From assembly GCA_934635385.1 (NCBI GenBank), contig CAKTZI010000008.1, positions 32,677-96,676 on the forward strand: DNA of 64,000 nt, written 5' to 3'. The stretch comes from an uncultured Kiritimatiellota bacterium (GTDB lineage Bacteria > Verrucomicrobiota > Kiritimatiellia > RFP12 > UBA1067). A model generated the notes under the pieces. That model saw only the letters and a list, made by a program, of their open reading frames with translations. It was not told where the DNA came from and did no database searches. The position numbers and the translations under genes were made by a program. Positions 45,603 through 53,277 of this stretch are shown here, in pieces. The number at the start of each line of letters is the position of its first letter. Positions within the stretch are counted from its first letter, which is position 1.

Positions 45603-46403
45603 TCAGCAGACCTCCCAGCGGCCGCCCTTGTCGGGCCCGGTTCGGCGGATGAGGTTCGCGTCCTTGAGTTTGCGAATGACTTTCTTCACGCCGCTTTCGG
45701 ACATGCCCAGCGCCCGCATCAGTTCCGCGATGGTGATGCCCGGTTGCTCTTTCATGGCCTCCCAGATTTTCTGGTCACTTCGCGTGCCCTTTTTCTGGTC
45801 ACTTTGAGGCTTGCCTTTCTGGTCACTTTTTGTCCTCTTGGGGGGATTCCATGCCTTGTTCTCGTACGCCGTTCCCTTGGCCTTCAACGTCCGAAGGATC
45901 TTGTCGAGCATGAAATCAATGAAAGGCCCGGAATCCGCCTTGTCCGATGCCTCTCGGATGGCTGCGTAATACTCCTGTTGGTGAGCCCAGACGATATTCT
46001 CAATCGGAGCCGCATAGAATTCACGCCGCCATGAGCCCAGCAGGGCGGTCTGCCACAGTCGTCCTGTCCGTCCGTTGCCGTCCGGGAATGGATGGATGAA
46101 CTCAAACTCGAATTCCGCATAGGCATTATGTGCGCACTTGATCTCGGCGATCTCTCGCGCAGACCCGGCCACGCGTTTCCCCGCCAGAAGAGCCGTGATC
46201 TGATTTTCCGTAAGCGTATTTCCCTCGATGGCCGTCGTGCCGCGAATCGTGCGGATGTGATTCAGCTTCCGCAGACGAACGCCGTCAGTACCCTCCATTT
46301 CAATGCGATAGCGTTCAATTGCCGCCGCAATCTCGGTCATGAGCGTCATTGCCTTGCCGCTGACCGTATAAGGTGGCTTGTATGTCGCTTTCTTTTCCAT
46401 CAT
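45603..46403 (-). CDS. Fic-domain protein with C-terminal winged helix
   Basis: A 266-residue Fic protein. The catalytic motif HPFPDGNGRTGRLW is near residue 110, and an inhibitory-helix-like TTAIEGNTLT near 55 suggests a class II, self-inhibited enzyme. It should transfer AMP (or another nucleotide moiety) to a protein. Residues 185-210 are a linker of three 8-residue repeats (SDQKGKPQ, SDQKKGTR, SDQKIWEA) before a winged-helix domain (GITIAELMRALGMSESGVKK). The linker repeat is a 24-nt DNA repeat. The gene is co-translated with the downstream AraC-type regulator, an unusual pairing. Confidence 0.88.
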   Translation of the reverse strand: MMEKKATYKPPYTVSGKAMTLMTEIAAAIERYRIEMEGTDGVRLRKLNHIRTIRGTTAIEGNTLTENQITALLAGKRVAGSAREIAEIKCAHNAYAEFEFEFIHPFPDGNGRTGRLWQTALLGSWRREFYAAPIENIVWAHQQEYYAAIREASDKADSGPFIDFMLDKILRTLKAKGTAYENKAWNPPKRTKSDQKGKPQSDQKKGTRSDQKIWEAMKEQPGITIAELMRALGMSESGVKKVIRKLKDANLIRRTGPDKGGRWEVC

Positions 46404-46440
46404 GAGGGGCTTTCGGAATCATCTCCTGTTGATGTCGCGT

Positions 46441-46446
46441 ATTGTA
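46441..46446 (-). promoter_or_regulatory. Promoter of the fic-regulator operon
   Basis: Minus-strand TAGTACAATACG with -10 box 46441-46446; the leader of about 30 nt contains AGGAGATG upstream of the ATG at 46403. Confidence 0.5.
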
Positions 46447-46534
46447 CTAAAACCCCGTTTCTGCGTCAACGATGCCGGGGGGATTGAAAAGATGATTCGC
46501 TCGCTGTGCGGCAGTCGTCCGCATTCAGGGCGAG

Positions 46535-46646
46535 ACCTCTCCGACGCCAGCAAACCCTCGCTCCTCACTCGCGCCACTTCCCGCCCCTCCGCGCGCCACC
46601 CACCGAACCTTCAGTTTTCACGCAGAGGCGCGGAGGCCGCAGAGGT
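46535..46646. repeat. Left arm of the inverted repeat around a regulator gene
   Basis: 46535-46599 (ACCTCTCCGACGCCAGCAAA...GCGCGCCAC) recurs in inverse orientation at 48187-48249 with about two differences in 65. Next to it 46618-46646 (CACGCAGAGGCGCGGAGGCC...) has 8-9-nt CGCAGAGG units, matched on the right side by CTCTGCG units at 48136-48163. This side lies 26 nt beyond the regulator's stop codon. Confidence 0.9.
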
Positions 46647-46671
46647 TTGGTTGTTTGTATCAAGTTGAAAA

Positions 46672-47856
46672 TCACAGATTGTGGCGCAGACGCGCGCGGC
46701 AGTCGCGCAGGGAGCAGCCGTAGGCGGCCTTGAAGGCCTGGTTCAGGCGGGCGAACTTCGAGAACGAGCAGTCCGCCGCGATGTTCGCAAGCGTGTCGTC
46801 CGTCGCGAGAATCCGCCGCCGCACCTCTTCGAGCCGATAGCGGCGGATGCAGTCGCCGATCGACTCGCCCTGCAGCTCGCGGAAACGCAGGTCGGCGAGG
46901 CTGCGCGACACCTTCAGGTAGGTCGTCACGTCGCGCGGCTTGATGGCCTCGGCGGCGTGCGTACGGATGAAGGCGAGGGCGCGCTGGACGAGCCGTCCGG
47001 CGTTCGAGATCGGGTTGGTCGATTCTCGGATCACGATCTCCCTGACGCCGATGCGGAGATGTTCGGGCGTCTTGGACGGAATTCTTCTGCCCATCATGTC
47101 CGCGAGCCGTTCGGCGGCGAGCGAGCCCATGCGCGCGTGGTCGGGCTGGACGGAGGTGAGCGTCGGCGAGGTGTTGGCGCAGAGCATCTCGTCGTTGTCC
47201 ACGCCGACGACGGCGACGTCGTGCGGCACGTCGAGGCCGGCCTCGCGACAGGCTTCGAGCACCTGGACGGCGCGGTCGTCGAACGCGGCGAAGACGGCGG
47301 CGGGCTTCGGCAGGCGGGCGAGCCAGTCCGCGAGGTGCGGCAGGTCGTAGCCCTTGCCGCGCACGCGGTAACGGGCGACGGGGAGTCCGTTGCGCTTCAT
47401 TTCGGCGGTGAAGGCATCGCCGCGCAGCTTGCCCCAGGTGTGTCCCGCGAGGTCGGGCACGAAGCCGTAGGAACGGTAGAGCCCCTGCGAGAGGAGGTGG
47501 TGCGCGACGGACTTGCCGACGGCTTCGGGCGAGCCGAGGATGTAGACGAGGTTGCGTGTGCGGCCCTGAAGGACGTCCTCGTCGTAGATGTCGAGCGCGA
47601 CGGTGGGGATGTCGCTTTTCGCGAGTGCGGCCGCGCCGTCCTTCGCCGTCGGCAGCGAGTAGACGACGCCGTCGATGCCGCGCTCGGCGAAGGATTCGAC
47701 GAACGCCTCCGTGAAGTCCTCGCGGATGCGGACGAACTGGAGCCGCCAGTCGAGCTCGTGCTCGGCGATGTAGCGGAGGAAGCCGCCGAGCTTGCGGCGG
47801 CCCGGCTCGCCGGCGAGGCGAAAGGCGACGATGATGCGCTTTGTCTTCTGCTTCAT
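46672..47856 (-). CDS. XylR-type transcription regulator (LacI-like sensor + AraC domain)
   Basis: A 394-residue hybrid regulator: sensor domain about 5-275 (KRIIVAFRLAGEPGRRKLGG; HDVAVVGVDNDEMLCANTSP near 225) and AraC domain about 285-390 (VTTYLKVSRSLADLRFRELQ; NIAADCSFSKFARLNQAFKA). ATG 47856 is chosen because a TACAAT box lies 8 nt upstream. The whole gene is enclosed by a 65-bp inverted repeat (46535-46599 and 48187-48249), so it may have moved as a unit. It is divergent from the mannonate-dehydratase-like gene at 48495. Confidence 0.88.
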   Translation of the reverse strand: MKQKTKRIIVAFRLAGEPGRRKLGGFLRYIAEHELDWRLQFVRIREDFTEAFVESFAERGIDGVVYSLPTAKDGAAALAKSDIPTVALDIYDEDVLQGRTRNLVYILGSPEAVGKSVAHHLLSQGLYRSYGFVPDLAGHTWGKLRGDAFTAEMKRNGLPVARYRVRGKGYDLPHLADWLARLPKPAAVFAAFDDRAVQVLEACREAGLDVPHDVAVVGVDNDEMLCANTSPTLTSVQPDHARMGSLAAERLADMMGRRIPSKTPEHLRIGVREIVIRESTNPISNAGRLVQRALAFIRTHAAEAIKPRDVTTYLKVSRSLADLRFRELQGESIGDCIRRYRLEEVRRRILATDDTLANIAADCSFSKFARLNQAFKAAYGCSLRDCRARLRHNL

Positions 47857-47864
47857 GGCGGTGA

Positions 47865-47870
47865 ATTGTA
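47865..47870 (-). promoter_or_regulatory. Promoter of regulator gene (leaderless type)
   Basis: Minus-strand TTGCGT, 17-nt spacer and TACAAT (47865-47870); the ATG at 47856 follows after 8 nt. Confidence 0.65.
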
Positions 47871-48144
47871 TCAAACCGCCGCCGTTCACGCAATCCACTC
47901 CCTGCGGGACAGTTGTTCGCAGATTAGCCCGTCGGCCCGACAGCTCGCCCGAACCGTCGCTCCGGGAGTCGCACCTGTCGCCACACGTCAGTCAATTAAA
48001 CGTGACAAGGCATTCCCCTCGGCAGGATACGTTTCCGCAAGCGAGAACACCGAGGCGACAGGCGATCCCTTCGCTCCTCCCGTGCGACTGTCGGCTCCTC
48101 CGGGCCACGGGCGGCTTGCGCCGCCGCTTCGCGAGACTCTGCGA

Positions 48145-48249
48145 CCTCTGCGGCTCTGCGTGACAAGACCCGAATGTGAGGTGTCGTGCGCGCGGAGGGG
48201 CGGGAAGTGGCGCGAGTGAGGAGCGAGGGGTTGCTGGCGTCGGAGAGGT
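48145..48249. repeat. Right arm of the inverted repeat around a regulator gene
   Basis: 48187-48249 is the inverse copy of 46535-46599; 48136-48163 adds CTCTGCGACCTCTGCGGCTC, the inverse of the CGCAGAGG units on the left side. Arms are about 1.6 kb apart. No target-site duplication or transposase was recognised. Confidence 0.9.
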
Positions 48250-48457
48250 TATGTCCGCAGTCTGCGATCTCGCCGAGGCACGGCAGGCTGAAGCCGGCCG
48301 ATTGTCTTCGGAGAGAAGCGCAAACCCCGAACGACGAGACCGAGCGAGCAGCTTCCCGCTCCGACGCGCGAGCTGTCGGCGACGACGGGCCTAGCAGCGA
48401 CGACTAACCCATTATGAATCAGTGGCTGATTTGGCGTGGGTGTTGGCAAAAATGGGC

Positions 48458-48487
48458 TTGTTTTCAGACGGGCGGTTTGTGTATAAT
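48458..48487 (+). promoter_or_regulatory. Promoter of the mannonate-dehydratase-like gene (leaderless type)
   Basis: TTGTTT (48458-48463), an 18-nt spacer and TATAAT (48482-48487), 7 nt before the ATG at 48495. Confidence 0.65.
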
Positions 48488-48494
48488 GCGTTTC

Positions 48495-49535
48495 ATGAAA
48501 CTGGTTGAATTCGTTCCGCCCCGTCCGCACCCGCTCTGGAAGCTCTGCCGCCAGATGGGCATTGAAGAGGTTGTCGTCAAGGTGAACCCCGCGCTGACGG
48601 GCCTGCCCGACCCGTGGCGGCTCGCGACGCTGAAGAAGATCGTCGACGGCCTCGCCGCCGAAGGGCTGCGCGTCGTCGGCCTTGAAGGCGACCCGTTCGA
48701 CATGACGCCGATCAAGCAGTTCGGCGAAGCGGCGTCTGTTTCGTCCTGTGCGGCGGGCGCAAGCCCGCTGCCGCCTGTCTCGCCGATTACCGCCGCCGCG
48801 CGCGAAGAGGCGCTTGCGCGCTACCGCGAACTGCTCGAATCGATGGCCGCGCTCGGCATTCGGCTTCTCTGCTACAACTTCATGGTCGGCCCCGGCTGGT
48901 CGCGAACGGGCGTGCGCGCCGTGCGCGGCGGCGCCCTCGCCACCTATTTCTCGCTTGTCGAGACGGAAAAGTCAACTCAATCGGAGTTGAAACTCACAGC
49001 TACTCAAGTCTGGTCGAACTACGAACATTTCATCAAGTCGGTACTGCCGACGGCCGAGCGGCTGGGCGTGCGCATGGCCCTGCACCCGGACGACCCGTGC
49101 CTCCCGTCGTTCGGCGGCTATGCGCGCATCTTCGGCTCGGTCGCGGACTACGACCGCGCCTACGCGCTCTGTCCTTCGCCGTCGAACGCCGTCACGTTCT
49201 GTCAGGCGAACTTCAAGCTGATGGGAGCCGACCTCATCGCGGCGGCGCGGCACTTCGGTTCGCGCATCGCGTTCATCCACGTGCGCGACGTCGCGGGCGA
49301 CAAGACCGACTTCACGGAACTCTTTCACGACCAAGGCACGACCGATCCGTTCGCGCTCATGCGCACGTACCGCGAACTCGGCCTCGACGTGCCGCTGCGC
49401 GGTGACCACGTGCCGGAAATGGCGGGCGACCGCCTGCTCGCGCCGGACGCCGTGCCCGGCTACTCGGTCCTCGGGCGCCTCTTCGCCAACGGCTATCTCA
49501 AGGCCCTCTTGCAGGGGACGCGCGGCGTTGGTTGA
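48495..49535 (+). CDS. Mannonate dehydratase (UxuA)-like TIM-barrel protein
   Basis: A 346-residue TIM-barrel protein. MAALGIRLLCYNFMVGPGWS near 120 closely follows the GIKVVCYNFMPVLDW pattern of mannonate dehydratase, and PLRGDHVPEMAGD, then GYSVLGRLFANGYLKALLQ, match the UxuA C-terminus. It would dehydrate D-mannonate to 2-keto-3-deoxygluconate in hexuronate breakdown, but the N-terminus is shorter than usual and a xylose-isomerase-like epimerase remains possible. Two insertions are repeat-like: VSSCAAGASPLPPVSP (near 78) and STQSELKLTATQ (near 160, from a TCAACTC/GAGTTGA hairpin). The start at 48495 fits the promoter; an upstream in-frame ATG would lie before the -10 box. Confidence 0.72.
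   Translation: MKLVEFVPPRPHPLWKLCRQMGIEEVVVKVNPALTGLPDPWRLATLKKIVDGLAAEGLRVVGLEGDPFDMTPIKQFGEAASVSSCAAGASPLPPVSPITAAAREEALARYRELLESMAALGIRLLCYNFMVGPGWSRTGVRAVRGGALATYFSLVETEKSTQSELKLTATQVWSNYEHFIKSVLPTAERLGVRMALHPDDPCLPSFGGYARIFGSVADYDRAYALCPSPSNAVTFCQANFKLMGADLIAAARHFGSRIAFIHVRDVAGDKTDFTELFHDQGTTDPFALMRTYRELGLDVPLRGDHVPEMAGDRLLAPDAVPGYSVLGRLFANGYLKALLQGTRGVG
48972..48990 (+). repeat. Hairpin inserted in frame in the UxuA-like gene
   Basis: TCAACTC-AATCG-GAGTTGA, an exact 7-bp stem in AT-richer DNA than the flanking coding sequence, encoding part of STQSELKL. Confidence 0.6.
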
Positions 49536-49586
49536 CTTGGCTCATGTTTTGGTTGAAATGGGCTTTCCTTCCGGCGTCGGATTTGG

Positions 49587-49592
49587 TATCAT
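49587..49592 (+). promoter_or_regulatory. Promoter of the second secreted-hydrolase operon
   Basis: ATTTGGTATCATTCACGCC has the same form as the strong promoters in the window (TTTGGTATAATnCGC) with one change in the -10 box (49587-49592). A leader of about 25 nt with GAGGTAG precedes ATG 49622. Confidence 0.6.
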
Positions 49593-49621
49593 TCACGCCG
49601 TAACCTGAAATGAGGTAGCGG

Positions 49622-51091
49622 ATGTGCAGTGACGAAAGAGCGATTCAAGTCGGACGCCGTGCGTTCATGACGGGAGCCTTGGCGGCTCTCGGCGGCGCGT
49701 GCCTTTCCGCGTCGGGGGCGGACGGGCGGCGACCCGTTCTTCAGGTCAGCCCGTTCGATTCGCGGTATCTGGCGGATGCGTCGGGAAAGACGTTCGTGCC
49801 GATCGGCTGCAACATCTGCTTCGACCGCCTGAACGCGGACGGACGTGCGGCGGCGGACACGCGCGCGCGGTTCGCGCGCTGGATGCGCGCCTTTGCGGCG
49901 AATGGCGGGAACTTCATGCGCGTCTGGCTGGGGCACGCCTCGACGGAGATCATGCCCGCGCGTCCGGGCGCGTTCGATGCCGAGGCGGAGAAGACGCTGC
50001 TCCAGATCGTGCGCTTGGCGGAGGAGCTGGACATCAAGCTCAAGTTCACGCTGGAAAGCTTCCGCCGCACGATCCCGGACGCCGACGCGGAGGATCCGGG
50101 GCGCGTCGACATCTTCACGCGTCCGCTTTACGCGCCATTCGCGCAGACGATGGATGACTTCTTCCGCCGCGAGACGTGCGCGCGGATCTTCCTGCAGAAG
50201 GTGGATCGGCTGAAAGCGCTGGGGCTCGGCGATTCGCCGGTCGTCGCGGCCTGGGAGCTCTGGAACGAGATCGACGCCGTGTGGCCGAAGGCGGGCGACT
50301 ACACGCACCGGACGTGGCGCGCGGCGATCGACCCGTGGACGCGGCGGATGCTGCGGGAACTGAAGGCGCGATTTCCACGGCAGCTTACGCTGCAGAGTCT
50401 CGGCAGCTTCTCGACGCCGGGCGCGTTCAAGACTTACGACTGGCTGGCGGGATTGGCGGACAACGACATCCTGCAGGTGCATCGCTACTTCGATCCGGGC
50501 GCGCAGCAGGACGTCTGCCGGGGCGAGCTGGACGTCCTCGCGGCGGACGCGATTCGCGAGATGCGCGACCGTGCGCCCAACCGTCCGGTGATGCTGGCGG
50601 AGACGGGTGCGGTCAAGGCCAACCACGCCGGGCCGAGCGAACGGTATGCGGCGGACACGCGCGGCACGATCTTGCACGACGCGCTCTTCGCGCCGTTCTT
50701 CGCCGGATCGTGCGCGTCGGGGCAGCCGTGGCACTGGGATCACCAGTACATTGACGGCAACGGCCTCTGGGGGCAGTTCGCGCGCTTCAGGAAGGCGATT
50801 GCCGGGGTCGATCCGGCGGCGGAGCATTTCCGTCCGATCCGCTTCGAGAACCACCGTCTGCGGTTTTGGTGTCTGCGCGGCACGCGCAAGACCCTGATCT
50901 GGGTGCGCACGAAGAACGGCGACTTCAACACCGTCACGCGCGCGGAGGCGGAGGAATGGCTCAACGACATTCCCGCGCGGTTCTCGGTCTACGATCCGTG
51001 GAACGACGTCACGACCTCGGTGACGGATGGACACATCCCCGAATTTCAGCGTGACGTCGTCGTCACGTTCGACACGAAAGACTCATACTGA
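49622..51091 (+). CDS. Secreted clan-A glycoside hydrolase (GH5/GH39-like), Tat signal
   Basis: A 489-residue exported enzyme. The twin-arginine signal reads VGRRAFMTGALAALGGACLS, so folding occurs before export. A TIM barrel follows: FVPIGCNICFDRLN near 58, FMRVWLGHAS near 100, the acid/base Glu in AAWELWNEIDAVW near 208 and the nucleophile Glu in RPVMLAETGAVKAN near 322, about the spacing of clan GH-A enzymes. Similarity to a specific family is not certain. It heads an operon with the surface protein, a hydrolase/deacetylase and a GH36-like gene. Confidence 0.78.
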   Translation: MCSDERAIQVGRRAFMTGALAALGGACLSASGADGRRPVLQVSPFDSRYLADASGKTFVPIGCNICFDRLNADGRAAADTRARFARWMRAFAANGGNFMRVWLGHASTEIMPARPGAFDAEAEKTLLQIVRLAEELDIKLKFTLESFRRTIPDADAEDPGRVDIFTRPLYAPFAQTMDDFFRRETCARIFLQKVDRLKALGLGDSPVVAAWELWNEIDAVWPKAGDYTHRTWRAAIDPWTRRMLRELKARFPRQLTLQSLGSFSTPGAFKTYDWLAGLADNDILQVHRYFDPGAQQDVCRGELDVLAADAIREMRDRAPNRPVMLAETGAVKANHAGPSERYAADTRGTILHDALFAPFFAGSCASGQPWHWDHQYIDGNGLWGQFARFRKAIAGVDPAAEHFRPIRFENHRLRFWCLRGTRKTLIWVRTKNGDFNTVTRAEAEEWLNDIPARFSVYDPWNDVTTSVTDGHIPEFQRDVVVTFDTKDSY

Positions 51092-51123
51092 AACAGACAA
51101 GAGGGAAAACGAAAGGAACGCAA

Positions 51124-53258
51124 ATGAAGACGCCCATTCTCGCCAATCGCATGATTCGCCGGACAATCTTTTGCTCGGCTGCACTCTGTCTCGCGAGGCC
51201 CTTGTGCGCCGAGAGCTTTCCGCTGACGCCCGCCGAGGCGACGAATCCGCTTGTCGTCGACGTGACGGAAGAGATCACGTGGACGACGTGGCTCGAAACC
51301 CAGGGGGGGGGGCAATCCTTTCCGGGCATGATGCGCTCGTCAAGCGCGGCGTGGGCACGCTCGTCGTCGATGCCGCGCTGGAGGCGTTCGACGGCACGAT
51401 CGTGATTGAGGCGGGGACACTTTCGGCGCGTGCTGCCGGGGCGCTCGGCACGGCGGCGGGCGCGACCTACGTCTGCGAGAACGCGACGCTGGAGATCGCC
51501 GACGGCGACGGCGGCACGCCGGATTTCTCGGGCGAGACGCTCATCCTCGCGGGCACGGGCCTCGGCGGCAAGGGGGCTGTCTATCGGGGGAGCGTGGCGG
51601 ACGCCGCCAAGGTCTTCGGGCCGATTGCCCTCGCGGCGGACGCGACGATCGCCAGCCTGTCGAACGTGAAAAGCCTGTCGACCCTTGCTCTCAACGGCCA
51701 CGACCTGACGTTCGCCGGCCCGTCGGTGACGACGCTGAACGGCGACGTGACGGGGCCGGGGCGCCTCATCCAGTCGCAGGGCTTCCTCTCGTTCGGCAAG
51801 GGCAAGCTGGCGGCGGGGGAGACGGCCGGCTCGATCCTGATCCGGGAAGGCGCCGGATGGACGACGGGCACGCCTTGGGAGTATGCGAAGGAACGCGGCT
51901 GGCCGCTTGTCTTCGAGGATGGCGCCGAACTCTACCATCGCGACGCCTCGTCGGACACGCCGTCGACGGCGCATTTCTGGAACGGTGACGTCACGTTGCA
52001 GGGCATGGTGAAATGCTGGAAATTCGGGGGCAAGCCGGCGCTCTACACGTTCAACGGCGCGGTGTCCGGCACAGGCGGCTTCGACATCGACAAGGACATT
52101 ACCCTCGTGCTGTCCGAATCGTCCGGGGGTCGCACGGACACGGGCGTTCGGAAGGCGGGCACCGGCGAGCTGGTCTGGGCTTCGCAGAACGGCGCGGCGC
52201 TTCTCGACGTTCAGGGCGGAATCGTCCGCCTCCGTCCGACGACAAGCCGCACGGGCGTTCCGGGACTCACGGAGACCTACGTCGAGGGGATCGGCAACCT
52301 GCTCAACCTGTTCGAGAAGTATCCGATCGGCACGGTGACCAACGGCGTCTACTCGAACGCGCGCTATGCCTCGTATGGCAACGGTGACTTCGTGAACAAC
52401 ATGGTCGGGCAGAAGGCGTCGACGACGTGGATCTACGACGGCTACCTGTGGGTGCCGGACGCGCACGGCGGCGCGGACGTGACGTGGACGTGGCTCGCGG
52501 GCGTGCAGTCGGCCATGACCGTCTACGTGGACGGCACGCGTATCCTCGACACGGACGCGGAGGCCGAATACAATGCGGCCATCAACGTGAATGCGGGCTG
52601 CAAGGAGGTCATGAAGAACGTTTCGCTGAAGCCGGGGCGGCATCACCTGCAGGTGCGGTGCTATTCGTGGAACGGCTGGTGCGGCGGCTACCTCTGGAAC
52701 TCGAACGAAAGCCTGTCCCTGACGTCGATGGGGCTGATGGTCGCGACGAACAACCTGATGACGACGGTGCAGAGCGACTACATGCTGCTGACGGATCCGG
52801 GCGACGGGTCGCTCTTGACGGCGACGCCCGAACAGGCGGTCGATACGCTGACGTTCGCGGCATTCGATCAGGTGAAATGCGCCGTCGGCACGGAACTCCG
52901 TCTGGAGGGCGAATACGAACTGCGCAGCCTGACGGGCTACCCGACGGTCACGGGCGGCGACCTCACGATTACGGACACGTTCGCGCTCGACGGTCAGTCC
53001 GAACCCGGACGCCTCTCGGTGGCGGGCACGCTGACGTTCGGGCCGGATGCCGAGATTTCCGTCGAAGACGCGGCAGCCTTCAGGAAGAAGCGCAAGGACT
53101 ACGTCAACGGCTATGTGCTGGCGGAGGCGACAAGGATCGAGGGCTGTCCGAAGACGGCGGACGCGCTCGCCCAGCTGGGCTGGAAGGTCGTCCTGAACGC
53201 GGCGAAGACGCAGGTGCAGCTGGAGCGGAACAGGGGAATGGTCTTGATCATTCGGTAA
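51124..53258 (+). CDS. Autotransporter-like surface protein with PA14-like domain, frameshifted at a G10 run
   Basis: The signal peptide (MKTPILANRMIRRTIFCSAA...LCAES) and first 60 residues are in one frame, to WTTWLETQGGG. A run of ten G (51303-51312) follows, after which the protein continues only in another frame as GGGAILSGHDALVKRGVGTL, a typical autotransporter repeat. One more G (or two fewer) would give one 711-residue chain. Past the beta-helix-like repeats (to about 190) comes a PA14/fibronectin-like domain (SAMTVYVDGTRILDTDAEAE; KPGRHHLQVRCYSWNG) and a C-terminus LERNRGMVLIIR. As written the gene is off. Phase variation or base-call error must be told apart. Confidence 0.75.
51303..51312 (+). 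repeat. Poly-G tract (10 G) at the frameshift
   Basis: Ten consecutive G between CCCA and CAATCC, 180 nt after the start codon. Homopolymers of this length slip readily during replication and are the classical switch of phase-variable surface genes; they are also prone to sequencing error. Confidence 0.9.
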
Positions 53259-53277
53259 AGGCGGAAAGGGGACGGGT

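Larger units (their letters stand above)
47857..48494. other. Divergent intergenic region with nested inverted repeats
   Basis: 638 nt without a supported gene. Besides both promoters and the 48145-48249 repeat arm, an outer pair of related segments lies around 47925-47950 (GCCCGTCGGCCCGACAGCTC) and 48364-48392 (CGAGCTGTCGGCGACGACGGGC in opposite sense), so the region is a set of nested imperfect hairpins. The right end (48410-48480) is ordinary promoter DNA. Confidence 0.6.

Noticed and set aside
46535..48249. Insertion sequence or composite transposon
   Set aside because: The inverted arms enclose only a regulator; no transposase or recombinase gene and no target duplication was found, so only a repeat is annotated.
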